Positions 40,563 to 48,790 of a DNA stretch of 64,000 bases are shown one piece after another. The notes beneath the pieces were generated by a model. It ran no database searches, was not told the DNA's origin, and saw only the letters and a program-made list of their open reading frames with translations. The DNA is from Schlegelella_A sp038234975 (GTDB lineage Bacteria; Pseudomonadota; Gammaproteobacteria; Burkholderiales; Burkholderiaceae_C), in contig JBBSUK010000001.1 in the NCBI GenBank assembly GCA_038234975.1, positions 9,242-73,241 of the forward strand. The letters run 5' to 3'. Positions within the stretch are counted from its first letter, which is position 1. Each line of letters starts with the position of its first letter. The position numbers and the translations under genes were made by a program.

Positions 40563-42146
40563 ATGCACGACCGCATCCTCATCCTCGACTTCGGCTCGCA
40601 GGTCACCCAGCTGATTGCGCGTCGCGTGCGCGAGGCGCACGTCTACTGCGAGATCCACCCGAACGACGTGAGCGGCGCCTTCGTGCGCGACTTCGCGCCC
40701 AAGGCCGTGATCCTCTCCGGCAGCCACGCCTCGACCTACGAGGAGCACGACCTGCGAGCCCCGCAGGCGGTGTTCGAGCTCGGCGTTCCGGTGCTCGGCA
40801 TCTGCTACGGCATGTTTGCCATGGCCGTGCAGCAGGGCGGCGAGGTCGACGCGAGCACGCACCGCGAGTTCGGCTACGCGGAGGTCCGGGCGCGCGGCCA
40901 CACGAGGTTGCTCGACGGGCTGGCCGACTTCACGACCGCCGATGGCCACGGCCTGCTCAAGGTGTGGATGAGCCACGGCGACAAGGTCACGGCGCTTCCG
41001 CCCGGCTTCGTGCTCATGGCGTCGACGCCGAGTTGCCCGATCGCCGGCATGGCCGACGAAGCGCGTCGCCTGTACGGCGTGCAGTTCCACCCGGAGGTCA
41101 CGCACACGGTGCGGGGCGCGGAGATGCTGCGCCGCTTCGTCGTCGACATCGCCGGTGCGGTGCCCGACTGGGTGATGGGCAGCTACATCGACGAGGCGGT
41201 TGCGAGGATCCGCGAGCAGGTCGGCGACGACGAGGTGATCCTCGGCCTGTCGGGCGGGGTCGACTCGAGCGTCGCCGCGGCGCTGCTGCACCAGGCGATC
41301 GGCGACCGCCTCACGTGCGTCTTCGTCGACCACGGCCTGCTCAGGCTCGGCGAGGCCGAACAGGTGATGGCGACGTTCGCCGAGCGGATGCACGTGAAGG
41401 TCGTCCACGTCGACGCGAGCGAGGCCTTCCTCGGCCACCTCGCCGGCGTGTCCGACCCGGAGCACAAGCGCAAGATCATCGGCCGCGAGTTCGTCGAGGT
41501 GTTCACCCGCGAGGCGGCGAAGCTGAGGTCGGCCACGTGGCTCGCGCAGGGAACGATCTACCCCGACGTGATCGAGTCGGGCGGCGCGAAGACCAAGAAG
41601 GCGGTGACGATCAAGAGTCACCACAACGTCGGCGGCCTGCCCGAGACGCTCGGCCTGAAGTTGCTCGAGCCGCTGCGAGAGCTGTTCAAGGACGAGGTTC
41701 GCGAGCTCGGCGTCGCCCTCGGCCTGCCGCCGGAGATGGTCTATCGCCATCCGTTTCCGGGTCCGGGTCTCGGCGTGCGCATCCTCGGCGAGGTGAAGCG
41801 CGAGTACGCCGAGCTGTTGCGCCGCGTCGACGCCATCTTCATCGAAGAGCTGCGCGGCACGGTCGATGCCGCCAGCGGCCGCACCTGGTACGAGCTCACC
41901 AGCCAGGCCTTCGCGGTGTTCCTTCCCGTGAAGAGCGTCGGTGTCATGGGCGACGGCCGCACCTACGACTACGTCACCGCGCTGCGCGCCGTGCAGACCA
42001 GCGACTTCATGACCGCCGACTGGGCCGAGCTGCCGCACGCGCTGCTCAAGCGCGTGTCGAGCCGCATCATCAACGAGGTGCGCGGCATCAACCGCGTCGT
42101 CTACGACGTGAGCAGCAAGCCACCGGCGACGATCGAGTGGGAATGA
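40563..42146 (+). CDS. guaA: GMP synthase (glutamine-hydrolysing)
   Basis: A 527-residue two-domain enzyme converting XMP to GMP. The class I glutamine amidotransferase domain (about 1-195) has Cys81 in GICYGMF and the His/Glu pair in GVQFHPEVTHT; the ATP-pyrophosphatase domain has the P-loop LGLSGGVDSSVAA; the C-terminal dimerisation domain includes HHNVGGLPE and KPPATIEWE. The length equals E. coli GuaA. It follows the MFS gene by 27 bases and is separated from tadA by a small membrane protein gene. Confidence 0.97.
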   Translation: MHDRILILDFGSQVTQLIARRVREAHVYCEIHPNDVSGAFVRDFAPKAVILSGSHASTYEEHDLRAPQAVFELGVPVLGICYGMFAMAVQQGGEVDASTHREFGYAEVRARGHTRLLDGLADFTTADGHGLLKVWMSHGDKVTALPPGFVLMASTPSCPIAGMADEARRLYGVQFHPEVTHTVRGAEMLRRFVVDIAGAVPDWVMGSYIDEAVARIREQVGDDEVILGLSGGVDSSVAAALLHQAIGDRLTCVFVDHGLLRLGEAEQVMATFAERMHVKVVHVDASEAFLGHLAGVSDPEHKRKIIGREFVEVFTREAAKLRSATWLAQGTIYPDVIESGGAKTKKAVTIKSHHNVGGLPETLGLKLLEPLRELFKDEVRELGVALGLPPEMVYRHPFPGPGLGVRILGEVKREYAELLRRVDAIFIEELRGTVDAASGRTWYELTSQAFAVFLPVKSVGVMGDGRTYDYVTALRAVQTSDFMTADWAELPHALLKRVSSRIINEVRGINRVVYDVSSKPPATIEWE

Positions 42147-42182
42147 GGCCGGCGATACTCGCCGCGCTGCACGGAGGTCAGG

Positions 42183-42452
42183 ATGAGGGCGGTGTTCGGG
42201 TTGCTGGCGATCGTGATCGCGCTCGCCGCGGTCGGCTACTCGGCGCAGCGACAGTTGCGCGCCGCCGATGTCGGTGCGGCGTCGCGGGCCGCGGCAGCGA
42301 GGGCCCAGGCCGGCCCGAGCCCCGCGGAGCCGGTTGCGGTCTCGGCGGCGTCGGCACCGAACGGCCTCTCCGGCGTCGAACGCGATGTGCGCGACCGCAC
42401 CGCCGAGGCGCTGCGGCAGGGCGCCGAGCGCAACGCCGAAGCGGATCGCTGA
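42183..42452 (+). CDS. small membrane-anchored hypothetical protein
   Basis: An 89-residue protein with one N-terminal hydrophobic helix (about 4-20, VFGLLAIVIALAAVGYSAQ) and an Ala/Pro-rich then charged tail (DVRDRTAEALRQGAERNAEADR). It could be a signal-anchor with a periplasmic tail. AGG precedes the ATG, and the stop shares a base with the tadA start (TGATG), supporting translation. The family is not recognised; similar small proteins between guaA and tadA may exist in relatives. Confidence 0.68.
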   Translation: MRAVFGLLAIVIALAAVGYSAQRQLRAADVGAASRAAAARAQAGPSPAEPVAVSAASAPNGLSGVERDVRDRTAEALRQGAERNAEADR

Positions 42453-43054
42453 TGGCGGGCTCCCGCGACGCGGCGCAGATGCGGCTGGCGATCGACCAGG
42501 CGCACAACGCCGCGCTGGTCGGCGAGGTGCCGGTCGGCGCGGTCGTCTTCCGCCAGGGGCCCGAGGGCCCGCAGGTGATCGCCACCGGCTACAACCGGCC
42601 CATCACCGACCACGACCCGACCGCGCACGCCGAGATCGTCGCCCTGAGACACGCGGCGCAGCTGATGGGCAACTATCGGCTGCCGGAGTGCGAGGTGTTC
42701 GTCACCCTCGAGCCGTGCCCGATGTGCGCGATGGCGCTGCTGCACGCGCGGGTCAGGCGGGTCGTCTTCGGCGCGAGCGATCCGAAGGGCGGCGGCGCCG
42801 GTTCGGTCATCGACGTCTTCGGCACCCCCGCGCTGAACCACCACACGGTGGTCGAGGGCGGCGTGCTCGGCGACGAATGCGGCGACATGCTGCGGCGATT
42901 CTTCGTCGATCGGCGCGAACAGTATCGCAACCGCCGCGTGACGCCGCAGACGCAGCCCGTGCGGCGCAGGGCAGCGGCCACCGATCTCGACGCCGACGAC
43001 GCGGCCATTCCCACCGGTGAATCGAGCGAGCTCGACGACGGTCTCCTGCGATGA
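42452..43054 (+). CDS. tadA: tRNA-specific adenosine deaminase
   Basis: A 200-residue TadA that converts A34 to inosine in tRNA-Arg(ACG). The zinc-binding deaminase motifs are HAE at 59-61 (catalytic Glu61) and PCPMC with Cys89 and Cys92. GEVPVGAVVF and NHHTVVEGGVL are also typical. The C-terminal 35 residues (from RRRAAATDLD) are a non-conserved extension. It starts inside the stop of the small membrane protein gene and overlaps ldcA by four bases. Confidence 0.95.
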   Translation: MAGSRDAAQMRLAIDQAHNAALVGEVPVGAVVFRQGPEGPQVIATGYNRPITDHDPTAHAEIVALRHAAQLMGNYRLPECEVFVTLEPCPMCAMALLHARVRRVVFGASDPKGGGAGSVIDVFGTPALNHHTVVEGGVLGDECGDMLRRFFVDRREQYRNRRVTPQTQPVRRRAAATDLDADDAAIPTGESSELDDGLLR

Positions 43055-43977
43055 CCGACGACGCCTCGACGCCCTCGCTGCGCATCTATGCGCCGGCCGG
43101 CGTGATCCGCGACCGCACGGCGTTGCGGAGATCGGTCTCGCGGCTGGGCCGGCTCGGCTTCGACGTCGAGGTCGACGATGCGGCCCGCAACCGGCTGCAG
43201 CGCTTCGCCGGCAGCGACGAAGCCCGCCTCGCCGCCATCCACCGCACCGCCGACGCCGCGCCCGACGTGGCCCTGGCCGCGCGCGGCGGCTACGGCGTGA
43301 CGCGACTGCTCGACGCCGTCGACTGGAAGCGCATCGCGAAGAGCGTCGAGCGCGGCACGCGCTGGGTCGGCCACAGCGACGTCACGGCGCTGCAGCTCGG
43401 CCTGCTCGCGCACGCCGGCGGCGGGACGTGGGCGGGGCCGATGGCGATCGACGACTTCGGTCGCGCCGACGACGCCGGCGGCACCGACGACGTCACCGTC
43501 GCCTGCTTCACCGAAGCGATGTCGGGCGCGCTGGAGGCGATCGGCTTTCGCACCGAGGCGGGCTTCGACGGCGTCGAGGCGAGCGGCGTGCTGTGGGGCG
43601 GCAACCTGTGCGTGCTGTGCGCGCTCATCGGCACGCCGCACCTGCCGAAGATCCGCGGTGGCATCCTCTTCCTCGAAGACGTGAACGAGCATCCGTACCG
43701 CGTCGAGCGCAGCCTGCTTCAGCTGCAGCAGGCCGGCGTGCTCGACGCGCAGAAGGCGATCGTGCTCGGCCGGTTCACGGCCTGGAAGAAGTCGCCCAAC
43801 GACCGCGGATACACGCTCAGGAGCGCGGTCGATCGCGTCCGCGCCGCGACCCGAGTCCCGGTGCTGACCGGCCTGCCGTTCGGCCACGTGCCGACCAAGG
43901 TGTGCCTGCCGGTCGGCAGCCGCGTGCGGCTGGCGGTGTCGGGGCGAGACGCCTTCGTCGCGTGGGGCCACCGCTGA
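43051..43977 (+). CDS. ldcA: LD-carboxypeptidase (muramoyltetrapeptide carboxypeptidase)
   Basis: A 308-residue S66-family peptidase that trims the terminal D-Ala from tetrapeptides during murein recycling. It has IYAPAGVIRD at the start, AARGGYGVTRLLD, the nucleophile Ser109 in WVGHSDVTAL, the glutamate region LFLEDVNEHPYRVER and the histidine in TGLPFGHVPTKV, completing the Ser-Glu-His triad. No signal peptide is present, consistent with a cytoplasmic enzyme. It overlaps tadA. Confidence 0.93.
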   Translation: MTDDASTPSLRIYAPAGVIRDRTALRRSVSRLGRLGFDVEVDDAARNRLQRFAGSDEARLAAIHRTADAAPDVALAARGGYGVTRLLDAVDWKRIAKSVERGTRWVGHSDVTALQLGLLAHAGGGTWAGPMAIDDFGRADDAGGTDDVTVACFTEAMSGALEAIGFRTEAGFDGVEASGVLWGGNLCVLCALIGTPHLPKIRGGILFLEDVNEHPYRVERSLLQLQQAGVLDAQKAIVLGRFTAWKKSPNDRGYTLRSAVDRVRAATRVPVLTGLPFGHVPTKVCLPVGSRVRLAVSGRDAFVAWGHR

Positions 43978-44050
43978 CGAAGGCGCCGACCCCGGTGCCC
44001 GCCGCCCCGAGGGCTGCTCGTATCATCGCCCGCTGTCAGGGGACACGACG

Positions 44051-46309
44051 ATGGCCAAGCGCAGCGTGACGACGCGAATCCGGTCCCTTCTCGGGAATCG
44101 TCGCCGCGTCGCCGGCGCATTGGCGGCCTCGCTGGTGATCGGTCTCGGGGGTTGCGACAACAACCCGCTGCCGCACAACGCCGCCGAGACCAACACGCTC
44201 TTCAGCGCGAACATCCAGAGTTCGCCGCGCCACCTGGATCCGACGGCGTCGTACTGGAGCAACGACACCCCGTTCACGTACCAGATCTACGAGCCGCTCT
44301 ACGGCTTCCACTATCTCAAGCGGCCGTTCGTGCTGGTGCCCAAGACCGCCGTCGAGATCGTGCATCCGACCTATTTCGACGCGGCGGGCAGGCAGCTGCC
44401 CACAGACACGCCGGGCGAGCAGATCGCCGAGAGCGTCTATGACATCCGCATCAAGCCCGGGATCCTGTTCCAGCCGCATCCGGCGTTCGCGAAGGACGAG
44501 CAGGGCCGTTATCTCTACCACGCCATGAAGCCGGGCGACCTCGGCAACCGCCGCACGCCGCTCGACTTCGAGAAGACGGGCACCCGCGAGCTGGTCGCCG
44601 AGGATTTCGTGTATGCCCTCAAGCGACACGCGACGACGCGCATCACGACGCCGATCTACGGCATCTTCTCGGAGTACGTCGTCGGCCTGAAGGAGTACGG
44701 GCCGATGGTGAAGGAGGAGGACAGGAAGCTCATGGCGGGCCGGGACCCGGCGAGCCAGGACAAGCCCTTCCTCGATTTCCGCAAATGGCCGCTGGCGGGC
44801 GCGACGGCGCCGGAGAAGCACCTGCTGCGGGTGCGCATCAAGGGCAAGTATCCGCAGTGGAACTACTGGATGCAGATGACCTTCACGGCGCCGGTGCCCT
44901 GGGAGGCCGATGCGTTCTATGCGCAGCCCGGCATGGCCGCCGTCGGCCTCGTGCTCGACGTCTGGCCCGTCGGCACCGGCCCGTACATGATGACCGAGTA
45001 CATCCGCGACCGTCGCCACGTGATGCAGCGCAACCCGAACTACCGTGGCGAGCCGTACCCCTGCGAAGGCACGGCCGAAGACAAGGCCGCCGGGCTGCTC
45101 GAGGACTGCGGCAAGAAGACCCCGTTCGTCGACACGCTGGTCTCGACCGTCGAGCGCGAACCCCTGCCGCGCCGCGCCAAGTTCCGCCAGGGCTTCTACG
45201 ACGTGGAGGTCTTCGAGCGGACCGACACCGGGATGGACTTCCGGGTCGGCATGCAGGATTCGGCGGAGGTGAAGAAGGAGTACGAGGCCAAGGGGTTCCG
45301 GCTCGCCCAGTTCAGCGACGTCACGAGCTGGATCATCGGCTTCAACATGCTCGACCCGGTCATCGGCCAGGGCAAGACGCCCGAGCAGCAGGACCGCAAC
45401 CGCAAGCTCCGCCAGGCCATCTCGATCGCCATCGACTGGGAAGAGTTCTCGCGCGTGTTCCCGCGCAAAGGCGGCGAGGCGGCGATGAGCCCGTTGCCGA
45501 AAGGCATCTTCGGCTCGCGCTTCGGCACGCCCGAAGGAAACGACCCGATCACCCACCGTGTCGTCGACGGCGTGTCGGTGCGCCGACCGATCGCCGACGC
45601 GAAGAAGCTTCTGGCAGAGGCTGGCTATCCGAACGGCCGCGACGCGACCACCGGTCGGCCGCTCGTCATCAACTACGACTTCTATTCGCTGCCGACTCCC
45701 GAAGTCAAGGCGGAGATCGACTGGGTCGTGCGTCAGTTCGCCAAGATCGACATCCAGCTCGAGGTTCGCGCGACCGACAACAACCAGTTCCAGGACAAGA
45801 TCCGCAAAGGGAACTATCAGGTCTTCTGGCTCGGCTGGAACGCCGACTACCCCGATGCCGAGAACTTCCTCTTCCTGCTCTACGGTCCCAACGGCAAGAC
45901 GAAGTTCGACGGCGAGAACACGGCCAACTACGCGAACCCCGAATACGACAAGCTGTTCGCCCAGATGAAGCTGCTCGACGACGGCCCGCAGAAGCAGGCG
46001 GTGATCGACCGGCTCGTCAGGATCGCCCAGGACGACGCGCCTTGGTCGTTCGGCTACTTCCCGTATTCGTCTGCCGCCGTCCAGCACTGGGTGTACAACT
46101 CGAAGCCGGCGATCCTGGTGCGCGACCAGGGTCGCTACCTGCGGCTCGACCCGACCGAGCGGGTGCAGCGGCTGGCCGCGTGGAATAGGCAGGTGTGGTG
46201 GCCGATCTGGGTCGCCGTCGCGGCGGGCGTCGTCCTCGTGCTGCTCGCGATGCGGGCGTTCCGCCGCCGCGAGCGGACCAACGCCCGCGGCGAACTGGTC
46301 GCCGCCTGA
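44051..46309 (+). CDS. oligopeptide-type ABC substrate-binding lipoprotein with C-terminal membrane anchor
   Basis: A 752-residue family-5 solute-binding protein. A signal sequence ends in the lipobox LGGC with Cys35, so the mature N-terminus should be lipidated. The body has family landmarks (YEPLYGFHYLKRPFVLVPKT, GTGPYMMTEYIRD, RKLRQAISIAIDWEEFSR, VFWLGWNADYPDAENFLFLL). Unusually, the C-terminus adds a membrane helix (about 718-735) and a basic tail RAFRRRERTNARGE, so the protein would be tethered at both ends. It heads an operon with two permeases and a double ATPase. The substrate is probably a peptide; this is inferred from family. Confidence 0.87.
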   Translation: MAKRSVTTRIRSLLGNRRRVAGALAASLVIGLGGCDNNPLPHNAAETNTLFSANIQSSPRHLDPTASYWSNDTPFTYQIYEPLYGFHYLKRPFVLVPKTAVEIVHPTYFDAAGRQLPTDTPGEQIAESVYDIRIKPGILFQPHPAFAKDEQGRYLYHAMKPGDLGNRRTPLDFEKTGTRELVAEDFVYALKRHATTRITTPIYGIFSEYVVGLKEYGPMVKEEDRKLMAGRDPASQDKPFLDFRKWPLAGATAPEKHLLRVRIKGKYPQWNYWMQMTFTAPVPWEADAFYAQPGMAAVGLVLDVWPVGTGPYMMTEYIRDRRHVMQRNPNYRGEPYPCEGTAEDKAAGLLEDCGKKTPFVDTLVSTVEREPLPRRAKFRQGFYDVEVFERTDTGMDFRVGMQDSAEVKKEYEAKGFRLAQFSDVTSWIIGFNMLDPVIGQGKTPEQQDRNRKLRQAISIAIDWEEFSRVFPRKGGEAAMSPLPKGIFGSRFGTPEGNDPITHRVVDGVSVRRPIADAKKLLAEAGYPNGRDATTGRPLVINYDFYSLPTPEVKAEIDWVVRQFAKIDIQLEVRATDNNQFQDKIRKGNYQVFWLGWNADYPDAENFLFLLYGPNGKTKFDGENTANYANPEYDKLFAQMKLLDDGPQKQAVIDRLVRIAQDDAPWSFGYFPYSSAAVQHWVYNSKPAILVRDQGRYLRLDPTERVQRLAAWNRQVWWPIWVAVAAGVVLVLLAMRAFRRRERTNARGELVAA

Positions 46310-46325
46310 GAGTCCCGCGACTCGA

Positions 46326-47309
46326 ATGGGCTCCTACCTCGTCCGGCGCGTCTTCTACGGCGTGCTGGTGCTGCTCGGCGTCAACCTCGCCACCTTCTTC
46401 CTCTTCTTCACCGTCAACACGCCGGACGACATGGCCCGGCTCAACATCGGCGGCAAGTACATCACCCAGCCGGTGATCGACCGGTGGAAGTCCGAGCGCG
46501 GCTACGACAAGCCGCTGTACATCAACGACAAGGCGACCGGCATCGGCAAGATCACCGAGACGATCTTCTGGGAACGCTCGGTGTCGCTCTTCAAGCTCGA
46601 CTTCGGGCGCGCCGACTCCGAGACGGCTGGCGACATCGGCCACCAGGTCGCGACGCGGATGTGGGTGAGCCTGCAGCTCGCGCTGCCCCTGTTCGTGCTG
46701 CAGGTGATCGCCAGCACGGCGTTCGCGCTGCTGCTGGCGATGTTCCGCCACACGCGGCTCGACTTCTGGGGCGTCGTCGCCTGCGTGTTCATGCTCTCGA
46801 TCTCGAGCCTGTTCTACATCATCGCCGGCCAGTTCCTGTTCTCCCGGGTGCTCAAGCTGGCGCCGATCTCGGGTTATGCCGGCGGGCTCGACGTCGTCAA
46901 GTTCCTGGCGCTGCCGATCGCGCTCTCGCTGCTCGCGCGGCTCGGCAGCGAGGCGAGGCTCTACCGCGCCATGTTCCTCGAGGAAACGGGCCGGGACTAC
47001 GTGCGAACCGCGAAGGCGAAGGGCCTCCCCGAGATCGTCGTCCTCGGGCGACACGTGCTGCGCAACGCGTTGATCCCGATCATCACCAGCGCCGGCAGCT
47101 ACCTGCCGTACGTGTTTCTCGGCAGCCTGGTGTTCGAGAGCTTCTTCGGCCTGCCCGGCCTCGGCGCCTACGTCATCGAGGCGATCGGCAAGCAGGACTT
47201 CGCGGTGGTCCGCACGATGGTCTTCGTCGGTTCGCTGCTCTACATCGCGACCTTCATGCTGATCGACATCGCCTACACCTGGGTCGACCCGCGCGTGCGG
47301 CTCGCCTGA
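46326..47309 (+). CDS. ABC permease (DppB/OppB type)
   Basis: A 327-residue inner-membrane permease. The first helix starts at about residue 10 (GVLVLLGVNLATFFLFFT). The conserved inner-membrane loop EETGRDYVRTAKAKGLPE, VVLGRHVLRNALIPIITSAG is the EAA motif that contacts the ATPase. Six membrane helices are expected. It lies 16 bp after the binding protein gene. An insert of about 40 residues between helix 1 and the transport core (DKATGIGKITETIFWERSVS) is slightly longer than in DppB. Confidence 0.9.
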   Translation: MGSYLVRRVFYGVLVLLGVNLATFFLFFTVNTPDDMARLNIGGKYITQPVIDRWKSERGYDKPLYINDKATGIGKITETIFWERSVSLFKLDFGRADSETAGDIGHQVATRMWVSLQLALPLFVLQVIASTAFALLLAMFRHTRLDFWGVVACVFMLSISSLFYIIAGQFLFSRVLKLAPISGYAGGLDVVKFLALPIALSLLARLGSEARLYRAMFLEETGRDYVRTAKAKGLPEIVVLGRHVLRNALIPIITSAGSYLPYVFLGSLVFESFFGLPGLGAYVIEAIGKQDFAVVRTMVFVGSLLYIATFMLIDIAYTWVDPRVRLA

Positions 47310-47332
47310 GCGGCCTCACGCAGACGACACCG

Positions 47333-48790
47333 ATGCCCAAGCTGGTCATCCTCTGGACCGACGCGGCGATCTGGCTGCTCGTCGCGGGCCTCGTCGTCTA
47401 CGCGATCGTCGCGCGACGCAAGCCCGACCTTCGTGCCAACTGGGCCAAGGTGTTCCATGACCCGGCAGCGCTTGCGTCGTCGATCGTGCTCGCCGCGTGC
47501 CTGCTGGTGACCCTGCTCGACAGCGTCCACTACCGGTCGTTGCTGCCCCAGGCCGGGGCGGCTCCGAAAGCCGGCCCCGCCTACGACACGCACACCCGGT
47601 CCGCCCTCGACGCGGCGCTCTCCGGTCTGGTGGCCTCACGCGAGGCGACGTATTCGCGCCCGCTCGCCTACGTCGGCTTCACCAAGGACTCCGTGGTCGT
47701 CGACGGCGAGGTCCGGCGCGTCGCACCGCGCCTCGCGCACGGCGGCGCCCATCTCCGGGACCCGCGATCGCAGTGGGCCGGCGACGTCGGCACGCGAGCG
47801 GCGACCGGCCTCGTCGCCGGCCTCGTGATCGCGGCACTGCTGAGCGCCGTGCTGGTCGCGCTCGTGGCGCGCTCGGAGCAGCTCGGCTTCACCGCCGCGG
47901 CCACCGCGATCGCACGCAACGCGCTGCGCATACCGTGGCGCAGCGCCGTGGCGACCTTCCTCGTGCTCGGCGTGCTGTTCGGTCCGACCGCGCTGCTCAT
48001 GGACAACTACCACGTGCTCGGTACCGATCTGACCGGCAACGACGTGCTGTACCAGGCGCTGAAGAGCATCCGCACGGCGTTCGTCATCGGCACGCTGGCG
48101 ACGCTCGCGACGCTGCCCGTGGCGGTGACGCTCGGCATCATGGCCGGCTACTTCCGTGGCTGGGTCGACGAGGTGATCCAGTACCTCTACACGATGTTCT
48201 CGTCGGTGCCCAACGTGTTGCTCATCGCCGCTTGCGTGCTGATGGTGCAGGTCTTCCTCGACAAGAACCCCCAACTGTTCGAGACCGGCATCGAGCGCGC
48301 CGACCTCAAGCTGTTCCTGCTCTGCGCAGTGCTCGGCCTGACAAACTGGCCGACGCTGTGCCGGCTGCTTCGCGGCGAGACGCTGAAGCTGCGCGAACTC
48401 GAATACGTGCAGGCCGCCAACGCCTTTGGCGTGAGCGCGTGGCGGATCATGGCGCGGCACATCTTTCCCAACGTCGCGCACCTCATGCTCATCGTCACGG
48501 TGCTCGACTTCTCGTCGCTGATCCTGTACGAGGCGGTGCTGTCGTATGTCGGCGTCGGCGTCGACCCGTCGATGAACAGCTTCGGCGGCATGATCAACCT
48601 GGCGCGCGACGAGATGAGCCGCGACCCGGTGGTCTGGTGGTCGTTCGCTGCCGCGTTCGGCTTCATGGTGACGCTGGTGCTTGCCGCGAACCTGTTCCAC
48701 GACGGCGTGCGCGACGCGTTCGACCCGCGCGCCCGCAGCTTCCGGCCGCGCAAGGTCGTGGCGGCGCCGACGTCGCGCGCCGTGGTGTGA
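47333..48790 (+). CDS. ABC permease (DppC/OppC type) with extended N-terminus
   Basis: A 485-residue permease, against about 300 for DppC. Residues 12-28 and 47-64 are two hydrophobic helices, followed by about 90 soluble residues, and a third helix at 158-178. The canonical permease core then begins with NYHVLGTDLTGNDVLYQALK, and the EAA loop is VQAANAFGVSAWRIMARHI. The extra N-terminal region is typical neither of DppC nor OppC. It follows the first permease by 23 bases and overlaps the ATPase start by four. Confidence 0.88.
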   Translation: MPKLVILWTDAAIWLLVAGLVVYAIVARRKPDLRANWAKVFHDPAALASSIVLAACLLVTLLDSVHYRSLLPQAGAAPKAGPAYDTHTRSALDAALSGLVASREATYSRPLAYVGFTKDSVVVDGEVRRVAPRLAHGGAHLRDPRSQWAGDVGTRAATGLVAGLVIAALLSAVLVALVARSEQLGFTAAATAIARNALRIPWRSAVATFLVLGVLFGPTALLMDNYHVLGTDLTGNDVLYQALKSIRTAFVIGTLATLATLPVAVTLGIMAGYFRGWVDEVIQYLYTMFSSVPNVLLIAACVLMVQVFLDKNPQLFETGIERADLKLFLLCAVLGLTNWPTLCRLLRGETLKLRELEYVQAANAFGVSAWRIMARHIFPNVAHLMLIVTVLDFSSLILYEAVLSYVGVGVDPSMNSFGGMINLARDEMSRDPVVWWSFAAAFGFMVTLVLAANLFHDGVRDAFDPRARSFRPRKVVAAPTSRAVV

